From: Clostridiales bacterium UBA5888 | Lineage (GTDB): Bacteria > Bacillota > Clostridia > Oscillospirales > Oscillospiraceae | Reading direction: 5' to 3' | Assembly: GCA_002431965.1 (NCBI GenBank) | Contig: DJEW01000028.1 | Span: 1 to 17,104 of the forward strand | DNA: 17,104 bases | Shown here: piece by piece, positions 6,517 to 14,192 of the stretch | How positions within the stretch are numbered: the stretch's first letter is position 1 | Layout of the letters: every line of letters starts with the position of its first letter | Program-made: the position numbers and the translations under genes | The notes under the pieces: generated by a model | Databases searched by the model: none | Told to the model about the DNA's origin: nothing | The model's input: the letters and a program-made list of their open reading frames with translations, nothing else

Positions 6517-7647
6517 ATGTCTAAAAAGAACAAACACGGCAAGGTCGTATACTGGGCGTGCCTGCTGATATATACGGGCGTACTTTCTGTGCTCGCAGTG
6601 CTCGCACTGAAGGCAGTGTGGAGCTTTGCCGAGCAGTATCAGGCTTCCATGCCGGAGCCGGTCGTTGACAAATACATTGCCGGGCTCAACCAGAATCTCT
6701 TCGACGAGGGCGTGGAAGAGACCATCTCCTCAATGCCGCACGAGGTGCAGACGGACGAGGAGGTTCAGACTGCGGTGAAGGAAATACTCAACGGTGAAAT
6801 AACCTATGCCCGCACCACAAGCGACGACCCCGGCCTTAACGCTTATGCCATTCTCTGCGGCGACAACACCTTCGGCAGGGTGTATCTCAAGCGCGACGAT
6901 ACGAAGGATCCCAATTTCAAGCTCTACGGCAAGGACATTACTCTGCCCTATGATCTGCGTCCCTGGGTCATTGCCAAGGAAGAGTTTGACTTCACCGGGC
7001 TTTATACATCCGTACAGGTCACGATTCCCGAAAGCTACAGCGTATCCCTCAACGGTCACACGCTCGATTCGGAATATATAATAGAAGACAACATCCCATT
7101 TGACTGCCTCAAGAGCTATTACAGCATCAACCCAAATCTTCCGAAGAAGGTCACGTACCGGTTTGACGATCTCATCGGGCATATCGACCCGGTCATCTAT
7201 GACGAGAGCGGCAATGAATACACAGTCGATCCAGACCGCGACGACTCGCAGTACATCAAGCCCTGCGACGATGCAACGCTCAGCCGCCTTGACGCATTCT
7301 GCAGCAAGTTTGTCGAGGCATACTCCAAGTACACCTCCGGCATACTCGGCAAGTATTCCAGCGGCGGATATGCGGCGCTTCAGAACTATGTGCAGGCAGG
7401 CAGCGACCTTGACAAGCGTCTTTATGAAGCTCTGGACGGTCTCGGCTGGGCGCACACCAACAGCTACTCCCTTGACAGCTATGTCCTCAACGGTGCGATC
7501 GACCTTGGCGAGGGCTATTACGTGTGCGATGTGACGACGGAGACGACCTCTGTCACCTCTGGCAACGGTGAGCAGCACGACGAAAACAACCTTAAAATCC
7601 TTGTTCTCGACGACGGAACGGAGCTTCGCGTCGTATCTCTGGTATAA
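6517..7647 (+). CDS. Membrane-anchored extracytoplasmic protein of unknown function (376 aa)
   Basis: I do not recognise the family. A basic N-terminus (MSKKNKHGK) is followed by one membrane span at about 10-33, so most of the protein should lie outside the membrane. The middle (about 160-240) looks beta-rich, with VTIPESYSVSLNGHTL, suggestive of a small carbohydrate-binding or PEGA-like fold. The last 120 residues (LDAFCSKFVEAYSKYTSGILGKY and onward) read like a helix-plus-sheet NTF2-like domain. Both fold suggestions are by eye only. Three cysteines lie outside the membrane part in the second half (C197, C250, C262) and one near the end (C337). It starts 18 nt after the glycosidase with GAGGT upstream, and ends 11 nt before the glycosyltransferase. 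Tight operon placement suggests a partner or regulator of surface-glycan processing. Confidence 0.75.
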   Translation: MSKKNKHGKVVYWACLLIYTGVLSVLAVLALKAVWSFAEQYQASMPEPVVDKYIAGLNQNLFDEGVEETISSMPHEVQTDEEVQTAVKEILNGEITYARTTSDDPGLNAYAILCGDNTFGRVYLKRDDTKDPNFKLYGKDITLPYDLRPWVIAKEEFDFTGLYTSVQVTIPESYSVSLNGHTLDSEYIIEDNIPFDCLKSYYSINPNLPKKVTYRFDDLIGHIDPVIYDESGNEYTVDPDRDDSQYIKPCDDATLSRLDAFCSKFVEAYSKYTSGILGKYSSGGYAALQNYVQAGSDLDKRLYEALDGLGWAHTNSYSLDSYVLNGAIDLGEGYYVCDVTTETTSVTSGNGEQHDENNLKILVLDDGTELRVVSLV

Positions 7648-7658
7648 CGGAGGCATAA

Positions 7659-8759
7659 ATGGAAGAAAATGTGCAGGCAAGGCAGCTTTGTCTCAGTTCC
7701 CTTGCCGTTATCCTTCCCTCGCTCAACCCGGACAAAAAATTTCTCGCCGTGATCGACGGACTTGCCGAGCGCGGATTCAAGCATATAGTTGTTGTAGACG
7801 ATGGAAGCGACGATGAGCACAGGACGTTCTTTGAACGCGCGCAGGCTGCGCACCCGGAGATCGTCGTGCTGCATCACGGCGTCAACCGTGGCAAGGGGCG
7901 CGCGCTGAAAACGGCGTTCGCATATGTGGCGGATAAACTGCCGGAGCTTCGCGGCGTTATCACCATCGACGGCGACGGGCAGCATCTTGCGGACGATATA
8001 ATCGCCTGCGGCGAGCGCATGCTTATCGAGGGCGACAAGGTAGTGCTCGGCTGCCGGGACTTCAACGCCCCCGGCGTGCCGCCGCGCAGCGTCGCCGGAA
8101 ACAAAACCACGGCGCGGCTTTTCCGCATATGCTACGGCATCCGCCTTTCCGACACGCAGACCGGTCTGCGCGCGATCCCGGCGCAGTATCTGCGCGCGTT
8201 CTGCGGCATAGAGGGCGAGCGCTTTGAGTACGAAACAAATATGCTGCTGAACATGAAGCGCATGGGCATCGGCTTTTCAGAGCAGCCCATCGCCACCGTC
8301 TATGACCCGGAGGATTACAGCTCCCACTATGACGCGGTAAAGGACTCCTGGCGGATATTCAAGGTAATGTTCAAGTTCCTGATAAGCTCGCTCGGCTCTA
8401 CGATCATAGATCTTACGGTCTTTTACCTGATGATGCGCTTTTTCGGCGCAGCTGCGGGAAAATATGCAGAGCTTCTTTCCACCGCCGTTGCGCGCGCTCT
8501 CTCGTCGTTTGCAAACTTCAACGCTAACAATTCCGTGGTGTTTGACAACCACAAGAGCTATAAGCGCGCGCTGCTGCGGTATTACTGCCTGTGCATCCCG
8601 CAGATGCTCGTATCTGCGGGGCTTGTGACGCTGATAAACGGGCTGCTCGCCAACTCCGTGCCGATAATCGCCACGCTTATTAAATTTGCGGTTGACATCT
8701 GTCTTTTCTTCATCAGCTATCAGATACAGCGCGAATGGGTATTTTCGCAGAAAAAATAA
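7659..8759 (+). CDS. GT2 glycosyltransferase fused to a GtrA membrane domain
   Basis: The N-terminal half (about 14-225) is a family 2 glycosyltransferase of the polyprenyl-phosphate (DPM1/GtrB-like) type, with VVVDDGSDD (44-52) and ITIDGDGQHL (101-110), the two acidic motifs for nucleotide-sugar and metal binding, then NRGKGRALKTAF (76-87) and SDTQTGLRAIP (164-174). The C-terminal part (about 236-362) is a four-span GtrA domain with FNANNSVVF (287-295) and the family ending QREWVF (357-362). GT2 enzymes of this group load a sugar onto undecaprenyl phosphate and GtrA proteins are thought to move or help present the lipid-linked sugar. Having both in one chain suggests synthesis and delivery of a sugar donor for surface decoration. 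GGAGG precedes the ATG; third gene of the operon. The sugar is unknown. Confidence 0.9.
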   Translation: MEENVQARQLCLSSLAVILPSLNPDKKFLAVIDGLAERGFKHIVVVDDGSDDEHRTFFERAQAAHPEIVVLHHGVNRGKGRALKTAFAYVADKLPELRGVITIDGDGQHLADDIIACGERMLIEGDKVVLGCRDFNAPGVPPRSVAGNKTTARLFRICYGIRLSDTQTGLRAIPAQYLRAFCGIEGERFEYETNMLLNMKRMGIGFSEQPIATVYDPEDYSSHYDAVKDSWRIFKVMFKFLISSLGSTIIDLTVFYLMMRFFGAAAGKYAELLSTAVARALSSFANFNANNSVVFDNHKSYKRALLRYYCLCIPQMLVSAGLVTLINGLLANSVPIIATLIKFAVDICLFFISYQIQREWVFSQKK

Positions 8760-8778
8760 AGTGCACAAGATTACAAAG

Positions 8779-8818
8779 TGCAGGAAACCACCGTCCGAGT
8801 GGACGGTGGTTTCCTGCA
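8779..8818 (+). terminator. Bidirectional terminator between the convergent GT2-GtrA and rnfB genes
   Basis: A perfect 18-bp stem, TGCAGGAAACCACCGTCC (8779-8796) with its exact complement at 8801-8818 and a GAGT loop. Internal AAA/TTT near the stem base can act as the A/U tract in either direction. It sits 19 bp after the GT2-GtrA stop and 18 bp beyond the rnfB stop, placed to end both operons. Confidence 0.85.
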
Positions 8819-8836
8819 TATTCGCTTCTATTATGA

Positions 8837-9643
8837 TTATCTGCTCTTCTTTCCGAACCAGCTGATAATATGGCGCGGGCAGACATCGGCACAGTGACCG
8901 CAGCCAACACACTTGGAAGGATCGACCTGGGCAAGGTTATCCACAACCGTGATAGCGTCCGCCGGACACTCGCGCTGGCACTTCATGCAGCCGATGCAGC
9001 CAAAGTCGCACATCTTCATGACCTTTGCGCCCTTGTCGTGGTTGCTGCAGGCGGGCATGACCTTCTGGCTTTCAGGGATGAGCTTTATGATGCTCTTGGG
9101 GCAGGCATCGGCGCAGGCGCCGCAGCCGACGCAGCGCATACGGTTGACCTTTGCGACGCCGTCAACTACATGGATAGCGTCAAACTGGCAGGCGCGGGTG
9201 CAGTTGCCAAGCCCGATGCAGGCAAAGGTGCATGTTTTGTTGGACTTGCCGCCGAAGAGCATCGCAGCGCGGCAATCTACCGGACCGGAATAGTTGAAGC
9301 GCATCTCTGCATGCCCTTCTGTGCCGGAGCACGGCACGAAAGCGACCATTTTTTCAACGTCTCCGCCGGAAACGCCCATGATCTCGGCGATCTTCGCCGC
9401 AGTTTCCGCGCCGCCGGCAACGCACTTATTCGTTGGTGCTTCTCCTGCCGCAACGGCGGCGGCGTAGCCGTCGCACCCGGGATAGCCGCAGCCGCCGCAG
9501 TTTGCGCCGGCAAGGCACGCGCGGATGGCTTCCTGCTTAGGGTCTACCTTGACATAGAATATCTTTGACGCTAACGCCAGCAGCGCGCCGAACAGCGCAC
9601 CCAGAGCGCCAAGCACAAGAACGGACAAAAGAATAATTTTCAT
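8837..9643 (-). CDS. rnfB: Rnf complex iron-sulfur subunit RnfB
   Basis: A 268-aa protein with an N-terminal membrane helix (about 4-26), then the 4Fe-4S domain C49-GG-C52-GYPG-C57 with C74, typical of RnfB/RsxB. Further cysteine groups follow: C138/C142/C148/C152, the ferredoxin motifs C171-VG-C174-GA-C177-ADA-C181, C216-IG-C219-MK-C222-QRE-C226, and C245-VG-C248-GH-C251-ADV-C255. RnfB is the cytoplasmic entry point that takes electrons from reduced ferredoxin and passes them into the complex. Several ferredoxin-type clusters after the N-terminal cluster fit the longer clostridial form rather than the short proteobacterial one. It is last in the operon, 18 nt after rnfA, with a GGGAGGG ribosome binding site, and ends at the shared bidirectional terminator. 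Confidence 0.95.
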   Translation of the reverse strand: MKIILLSVLVLGALGALFGALLALASKIFYVKVDPKQEAIRACLAGANCGGCGYPGCDGYAAAVAAGEAPTNKCVAGGAETAAKIAEIMGVSGGDVEKMVAFVPCSGTEGHAEMRFNYSGPVDCRAAMLFGGKSNKTCTFACIGLGNCTRACQFDAIHVVDGVAKVNRMRCVGCGACADACPKSIIKLIPESQKVMPACSNHDKGAKVMKMCDFGCIGCMKCQRECPADAITVVDNLAQVDPSKCVGCGHCADVCPRHIISWFGKKSR

Positions 9644-9661
9644 ATCTTCACGCCCTCCCTA

Positions 9662-10246
9662 TCAAAAGATCTTCATGCCGCTGAAGCCCATAAAAGCAAG
9701 AGCGACGAGAGCGGCGGACACAAGGCAGATGGGGAAGCCCTTGAAGCACTCGGGGTAATCGGAGAACTCCACACGCTCGCGCACGCTCGCAAAGAGCACG
9801 ATGGCGAGCAGGAAGCCCAGACCGCCGGTGATGCCGTAGACCACGGACTCGATGAAATTATAGTGGTTCTGCACATTCAGCAGCACAACGCCGAGCACGG
9901 CGCAGTTGGTGGTGATGAGCGGGAGGAAGATGCCCAACGCGGAATACAGCGAGGGGACCATCTTCTTGAGAAACATCTCGACAAACTGCACGAGAGAGGC
10001 GATGACAAGGATAAAGGTGAGCGTCTGGAGGAAGGCGAGCCCCAGCGGAACAAGCACATACTGGTCAATGACCCAGCAGATTGCTGAGGCAAGACCCATG
10101 ACGAACGTAACCGCAAGACCCATACCCAGCGCAGTGTCCACCTTATTGGAGCAGCCGAGGAACGGGCAGCAGCCAAGGAATTGGGAGAAGATGAAGTTAT
10201 TGATGAGTATAGCGCCGAGGGAGATGGAGAGAATGTTGGTGAGCAT
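9662..10246 (-). CDS. rnfA: Rnf complex membrane subunit RnfA
   Basis: A 194-aa integral membrane protein with six hydrophobic segments, the normal size for RnfA/RsxA. Diagnostic motifs are NNFIFSQFLGCCPFLG (16-31) and LITTNCAVLGV (110-120). C26 and C115 are the conserved residues that, together with the equivalent pair in RnfE, hold the membrane-embedded [2Fe-2S] cluster between the two inverted-topology halves. RnfA and RnfE form the core through which electrons cross the membrane during ion pumping. The start codon overlaps the rnfE stop by one base (TAATG), indicating translational coupling and equal production of the pair. Confidence 0.96.
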   Translation of the reverse strand: MLTNILSISLGAILINNFIFSQFLGCCPFLGCSNKVDTALGMGLAVTFVMGLASAICWVIDQYVLVPLGLAFLQTLTFILVIASLVQFVEMFLKKMVPSLYSALGIFLPLITTNCAVLGVVLLNVQNHYNFIESVVYGITGGLGFLLAIVLFASVRERVEFSDYPECFKGFPICLVSAALVALAFMGFSGMKIF

Positions 10247-10938
10247 TATTCTTCAGCCTCCTTTGCAGCCTCTTCGGCGAGCTGTTTTTTCTTTGCGGAT
10301 TTCCTGAGCGCATACTGCATGACGGCAATGAGCACGCCGAGCGTGAGGAAGCCGCCGAACGGCATGATCAGAATCGTTGCGCCAAGATCCTCGGGGAATA
10401 TCTGAATGCCGGCGCCCGTACCGTCGAGCGTGAAGCGCAGACCGTTGGTAATGTCGATAAGTCCGCCGCCAAAGCGCCCAGAGCCGAGAAATTCACGCAC
10501 AACGCACATGATGATGAGCACCACGGTGTAGCCGAGCCCCTGGAACACGCCGTCAAAAAACGAAGCGCCAACGGTGTTGTGCTGGCAGAAAGCCTCAGCA
10601 CGACCGATGATGATGCAGTTGACAACGATGAGCGGGATGAACACACCCAGAGCTGAAGACAGCGCGGGAACGAACGCCTGCAAAAGAAGATCGACGATCG
10701 TGACAAAGCCCGCGATGACAACGACGAAGATTGCAAGGCGGATCTCACCGGGGATGATCTTTCGCATTGCGGAAATGACGACGTTGCAGCAGGTGAGGAT
10801 GATGAGAACGGACAGACCCATGCCAACGCCGTTGAACAGCGAGGTCGTGATTGCCATGGTGGCGCACATACCGATCTGCTGGACAAGAACGGGGTTGTTG
10901 GTGATAAGCCCTTCTTTAAACTGTTTTCTGATATTCAT
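10246..10938 (-). CDS. rnfE: Rnf complex membrane subunit RnfE
   Basis: A 230-aa protein with multiple membrane spans. Family motifs are NNPVLVQQIGMCATMA (14-29), VVNCIIIGRAEAF (105-117) and REFLGSGRF (148-156). C25 and C108 match the conserved cysteines that share the [2Fe-2S] cluster with RnfA. The start is placed at 10938 (MNIRKQF): AAGGAGG lies just upstream and the next gene's homology begins here, while the longer frame to 11007 runs back into the end of rnfG. The charged, Ala/Lys/Glu-rich C-terminal tail (about 212-230) should be cytoplasmic. It follows rnfG by 13 nt and overlaps rnfA by one base. Confidence 0.96.
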   Translation of the reverse strand: MNIRKQFKEGLITNNPVLVQQIGMCATMAITTSLFNGVGMGLSVLIILTCCNVVISAMRKIIPGEIRLAIFVVVIAGFVTIVDLLLQAFVPALSSALGVFIPLIVVNCIIIGRAEAFCQHNTVGASFFDGVFQGLGYTVVLIIMCVVREFLGSGRFGGGLIDITNGLRFTLDGTGAGIQIFPEDLGATILIMPFGGFLTLGVLIAVMQYALRKSAKKKQLAEEAAKEAEE

Positions 10939-10951
10939 TCGGCTTGCCTCC

Positions 10952-11491
10952 TTAACCCAAAGCTTCCACAGCGCGGATGCTCTCCGCGACAGCGCCCACG
11001 ACCGCATTGGAGGTGATGGTCGCCGCAGTTATAGCGTCAATGTCGCCGCCGGACTTTTTCAGCTTGATGTCATCGCCCTCGCCAACGAACTGCGCGCGCC
11101 ATGACTGACCATATTCGCTCTGTTCGGCAGCCTTCGCGCCAAGACCGGAGGTCTCTGCGTGGGATATGATGGAAATCCCGGTGCATTTATAATCAGTGTC
11201 CACGCCGACAGCCATTGTGATGCTGCCCTGCGCGCCGGAATATGTGGTGGTGACGACATAGCCTTTGTCGCCTGCCTTGGCTATCTTGTCAATAGTCGGG
11301 TAAGCGGTCTTGTCAAAATCGACGTCCTGATAATCGTCCGCTTCAAGAACGGCGGCGTAGGCTTTCTGTGTCTTGATGCGATCCTGCTCGGCGATCTTGT
11401 CCGCCGTGACGAGGTTGACGACGCCCAGAATGCCGGCAACGACGGCGCACACGAGGAACAGGACGAGTGCAAGCTTAACAATCTTATTCAT
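10952..11491 (-). CDS. rnfG: Rnf complex flavoprotein subunit RnfG
   Basis: A 179-aa protein with an N-terminal membrane anchor (about 6-29) and an extracytoplasmic FMN-binding domain. HAETSGLGAK (111-120) is a family landmark. The covalent FMN attachment site is DAITAATITSNAV (152-164), so FMN is expected on T158 through a phosphoester bond made by the flavin transferase ApbE. The canonical motif is S(T)GAT; here it reads TAAT. RnfG passes electrons between RnfA/E and RnfD. The ribosome binding site AAAGGAGGG lies within the end of rnfD, whose stop overlaps the rnfG start by one base. No apbE gene is in the window. Confidence 0.94.
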   Translation of the reverse strand: MNKIVKLALVLFLVCAVVAGILGVVNLVTADKIAEQDRIKTQKAYAAVLEADDYQDVDFDKTAYPTIDKIAKAGDKGYVVTTTYSGAQGSITMAVGVDTDYKCTGISIISHAETSGLGAKAAEQSEYGQSWRAQFVGEGDDIKLKKSGGDIDAITAATITSNAVVGAVAESIRAVEALG

Positions 11492-12549
11492 TATGCGCCC
11501 TCCTTTGCTGCCTTCCTGGCAGCCTTCTCAGCGGCAATGTCCTCTTTCGTTGTGCCGAAGGGATAGCGGCGGAACGCCTTGTCGATGGCCCAGGTGCACA
11601 GGTTCATGATGAGTATGCCGTAGCTGACGCCTTCGGGATAGCTGCCGAAGTAGCGGATAAGAACGGTTATCACGCCGCAGCCGATGCCGTACAGGAGCTG
11701 TCCGGGTCCTGTGACGGGGCTGGTGGCATAGTCGTTTGCCATAAAGAACGCGCCAAGCAGCATCGAGCCGCACAGCAGGTTGTAGCCGACCCAGTCTAAT
11801 CGGCTGTAGCCCTCGTGCCCGAAAATGAACGTGAGGACAACGACCGTGCCGACAAATGCGGTCGGGATGCGCCAGGTGATGACCTTGCGCGCGAAAAGAT
11901 ACACAACGCCGATCAGCAGCGCCAGCGCGCTGATCTCTCCGATGCAGCCGGGCATATTGCCCAGGAACATATTCTTAAGATTGATGACCGCCGGCATGGG
12001 GTCGGTGGAGTTATAGAGATAGGTCATGGGCGTCGCCATGGTGACGCCGTCTACGCTGCCCGTGAGGCTGTTGGGCAGACCCTTGAGAGTGTTGGGGACG
12101 ACCCACGTGGTCATGTGGTTGGCATAGGACGCGATAAGGAAGGCGCGCCCTGCCAGCGCCGGGTTGAGGAAGTTCTTGCCGAGACCGCCGTAGAGCTGCT
12201 TGACGATGACGATGGAGAAGAAGCTTCCGATGATCGGCAGCCACAGCGGGGAGCTGGGCGGCATGGTCATCGCCATCAGGAGACCCGTCACCGCGGCGGA
12301 GCAGTCGCCTATCGTGTTTGATTTCTTCATGAGCTTGCGGTAAGCCCACTCGAAGAACACGGCGGAGAGCATGGACACCATGGCGACGCCGAGAGGACGC
12401 CAGCCAAACTCGAAGATGGCGACTATCAGCGCAGGCATAAGCGCGATGATGACATCCATCATTATGCGCCTTGTGTCGGTATCGGTCCTCACCTGGGGCT
12501 GATACGCAACGTCAAGGACGATCCTTACTTTATTCTCATTAGCGCTCAT
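11491..12549 (-). CDS. rnfD: Rnf complex membrane flavoprotein subunit RnfD
   Basis: A 352-aa multi-span membrane protein. Landmarks are GGLGKNFLNPALAGRAFL (121-138), the covalent FMN region SVDGVTMATPM (165-175) with T173 as the expected attachment residue, and FFMANDYATSPVTGPGQ (268-284). RnfD shares ancestry with NqrB and is thought to take part in Na+ or H+ translocation driven by electron flow from ferredoxin to NAD+. The flavinylation motif reads TMAT rather than SGAT. The start overlaps the rnfC stop by four bases (ATGA) and the end overlaps rnfG by one. An Ala/Lys-rich C-terminal tail (about 338-351) is probably cytoplasmic. Confidence 0.95.
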   Translation of the reverse strand: MSANENKVRIVLDVAYQPQVRTDTDTRRIMMDVIIALMPALIVAIFEFGWRPLGVAMVSMLSAVFFEWAYRKLMKKSNTIGDCSAAVTGLLMAMTMPPSSPLWLPIIGSFFSIVIVKQLYGGLGKNFLNPALAGRAFLIASYANHMTTWVVPNTLKGLPNSLTGSVDGVTMATPMTYLYNSTDPMPAVINLKNMFLGNMPGCIGEISALALLIGVVYLFARKVITWRIPTAFVGTVVVLTFIFGHEGYSRLDWVGYNLLCGSMLLGAFFMANDYATSPVTGPGQLLYGIGCGVITVLIRYFGSYPEGVSYGILIMNLCTWAIDKAFRRYPFGTTKEDIAAEKAARKAAKEGA

Positions 12550-13901
12550 TTGTTAGCCTCCTTTGCCGCCGCCTCTGCCTCGGCCTTCGCCTTTTCCTTT
12601 GCGGCTTTGGCCTGGAACATGAGCTTTGCCGTCTTGAACGCATGGGTAAGCGGCATTCTCGCGGGGCAGTTGTATGCGCAGCTTCCGCACTCGAAGCAGT
12701 CGGTGATGTGGTACTTTTGCATCATGTCATAGTCGCCCTTGCTGTAGTACATATACATGAACACAGGCTCAAGGTTCATCGGGCACACGGAGATGCACTT
12801 GCCGCAGCGGATACAGGTGGGATTGTCAACGTGTTTGTCCTCCTCCTCGGTGAAGAACAGCACGCCCGCCGTGCCCTTGATGGTGGGCGCGTCAAAGCTC
12901 GTAGCGCAGATGCCCATCATCGGTCCGCCGAGGACGATCTTGGTGGGGGTCTTTACAAAGCCGCCGCACTTTTCGGCGAGGTAGCCGAACGGAGTGCCGA
13001 CACGGGTGAGCCCGTTGACGGGCGCGTTGAGCGCGCTGCCCGCGACGGTGACGATACGCTCGATCGTGGGCTTGCCTTCATAGCACGCCTGATAGATGGC
13101 GTAGCACGTGCGCGTGCTGACAACGTTGCAGCCGACGCCGGAGGGGATGCCTCCGGGCTTGACCTCGCGCCCGGTGACCGCCTTGACCTGCATCTTCTCG
13201 CCGCCCTGGGGGTACTTCACGTCCTCCGGAACGATCTCGACGCCGTACTTTTCGGGATGGTGCGCGTTGAGAATGTCGATAGCGTCCTGCTTGTTGACCT
13301 CGATGCCGTAATACGCCTTGTCAAGCCCGGAGGCAATGCGCACAAGCTCAATGCCGCGCAGAAGCTGCTCGGGATAGCTGCGCATGGTGAGATGGTCGCC
13401 ATTGAGGTACGGCTCGCATTCGGCGCCGTTGATGATGAGCGTATCGACCTTGCCGATGCCGCCGCGGATCTTGAAGGCGGTCGGGAACATTGCGCCGCCC
13501 ATGCCGACGACGCCGGCCTGACGGATGCGCTCAAGGATGGCTTCCGGGTCTTTTAGCTGCTCTGCCGTGAGGGGTACAAGGTCCGTGCATGGGGTGTCCT
13601 TGTAATCGTTCTCGATAACAACGGACATGACCATGTCACCCAGCGGATGGGGTCTTGGCTCGACAGCCACGACCTTGCCCGAAACGGAGGCATGGACAGG
13701 TGCGGAGACAGGAGCGGGATTCTCGCCCACCATCTGACCCATCGTCACATAGTCGCCGACCGCAACCGTGGGCTTGCAGGGTGCGCCTATATGCTGCGCC
13801 ATGGGGATAACGACCTGAGGAGGCGGTGCAATGACGGTCATCGGAACATCCGGTGCCTTCATGTAATTGGGATGCACGCCGCCTTTAAAAGTGTGGGACA
13901 T
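12546..13901 (-). CDS. rnfC: Rnf complex NADH-side subunit RnfC
   Basis: A 451-aa soluble subunit. It opens with FKGGVHPNYMK (5-15), followed by a biotinyl/lipoyl-like beta region (about 30-98) and the nucleotide/FMN-binding GMGGAMFPTAFKI (133-145) and INGAECEPYL (157-166) shared with NuoF-like proteins. It ends with two ferredoxin motifs: C363-IR-C366-GK-C369-ISV-C373 and C402-FE-C405-GS-C408-AYN-C412. RnfC reduces NAD+ at the cytoplasmic face. The tail from about 430 is Ala/Lys/Glu-rich and probably a flexible helix. It is first in the operon; GAGGTGA precedes the ATG, and the stop overlaps the rnfD start by four bases. The full order C-D-G-E-A-B matches acetogens and clostridia. Confidence 0.96.
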   Translation of the reverse strand: MSHTFKGGVHPNYMKAPDVPMTVIAPPPQVVIPMAQHIGAPCKPTVAVGDYVTMGQMVGENPAPVSAPVHASVSGKVVAVEPRPHPLGDMVMSVVIENDYKDTPCTDLVPLTAEQLKDPEAILERIRQAGVVGMGGAMFPTAFKIRGGIGKVDTLIINGAECEPYLNGDHLTMRSYPEQLLRGIELVRIASGLDKAYYGIEVNKQDAIDILNAHHPEKYGVEIVPEDVKYPQGGEKMQVKAVTGREVKPGGIPSGVGCNVVSTRTCYAIYQACYEGKPTIERIVTVAGSALNAPVNGLTRVGTPFGYLAEKCGGFVKTPTKIVLGGPMMGICATSFDAPTIKGTAGVLFFTEEEDKHVDNPTCIRCGKCISVCPMNLEPVFMYMYYSKGDYDMMQKYHITDCFECGSCAYNCPARMPLTHAFKTAKLMFQAKAAKEKAKAEAEAAAKEANK

Positions 13902-13955
13902 AATAGCTTCACCTCATAAAGTATTCGCGCGTAAAAAATTATGTACGATATATGA

Positions 13956-13984
13956 ATTTTAGCACAAGTGAAAATTGTTGTCTA
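13956..13984 (-). promoter_or_regulatory. Promoter of the rnfCDGEAB operon
   Basis: Minus strand: -35 TAGACA (13979-13984), 17-bp spacer and -10 TAAAAT (13956-13961), with TGTGC before the -10. Predicted start near 13949, leader about 48 nt. Directly upstream of the -35 is a 7-bp inverted repeat, ACGATTT (13986-13992) with AAATCGT (14000-14006), a possible operator. Confidence 0.65.
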
Positions 13985-13985
13985 C

Positions 13986-14033
13986 ACGATTTAGTACAAA
14001 AATCGTCATAAAACCAAGATAAGTTATTAACAA
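13986..14033. promoter_or_regulatory. Possible operator region upstream of rnf
   Basis: Two elements lie just upstream of the rnf -35: the ACGATTT-n7-AAATCGT inverted repeat (13986-14006) and AAGATAA-GTTA-TTAACAA (14016-14033). The second matches 11 of 14 defined bases of the redox regulator Rex consensus TTGTTAA-n4-TTAACAA, with one perfect half. The matches are by eye in an A/T-rich stretch, so chance is a real possibility. The rest of the gap to the next terminator (14034-14105) shows nothing I can name. Confidence 0.3.
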
Positions 14034-14105
14034 TCCTGTCAAACCGTTAGCAATTCAGGGGTTTTGCGTTGTTTTTCCCGATTCGCCAGATTTTTCCGCA
14101 TGACA

Positions 14106-14131
14106 ATGGCGCGCCCGGACGGGCGCGCCAT
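14106..14131 (-). terminator. Hairpin terminator of the surface-protein gene
   Basis: Perfect 11-bp stem ATGGCGCGCCC (14106-14116) and GGGCGCGCCAT (14121-14131) with a 4-nt loop, 62 bp past the stop of the 948-aa gene. The stem is very stable, but no U-run follows in either direction, so it may be a processing or stability hairpin rather than an intrinsic terminator. Confidence 0.5.
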
Positions 14132-14192
14132 CAGTTCCTGACGCATTATGCGGCGCTGCCTTGTTCCAGTTTTACCTTGCAGCTATGAATGC

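Noticed and set aside
6730..7680. Minus-strand 316-aa open frame opposite the 376-aa membrane protein
   Set aside because: Plus-strand gene has a ribosome binding site, membrane anchor and operon spacing; the antisense frame has no signals and runs across the next gene's start.
12642..13556. Plus-strand 304-aa frame within rnfC
   Set aside because: Antisense shadow of an unmistakable RnfC with intact ferredoxin motifs.
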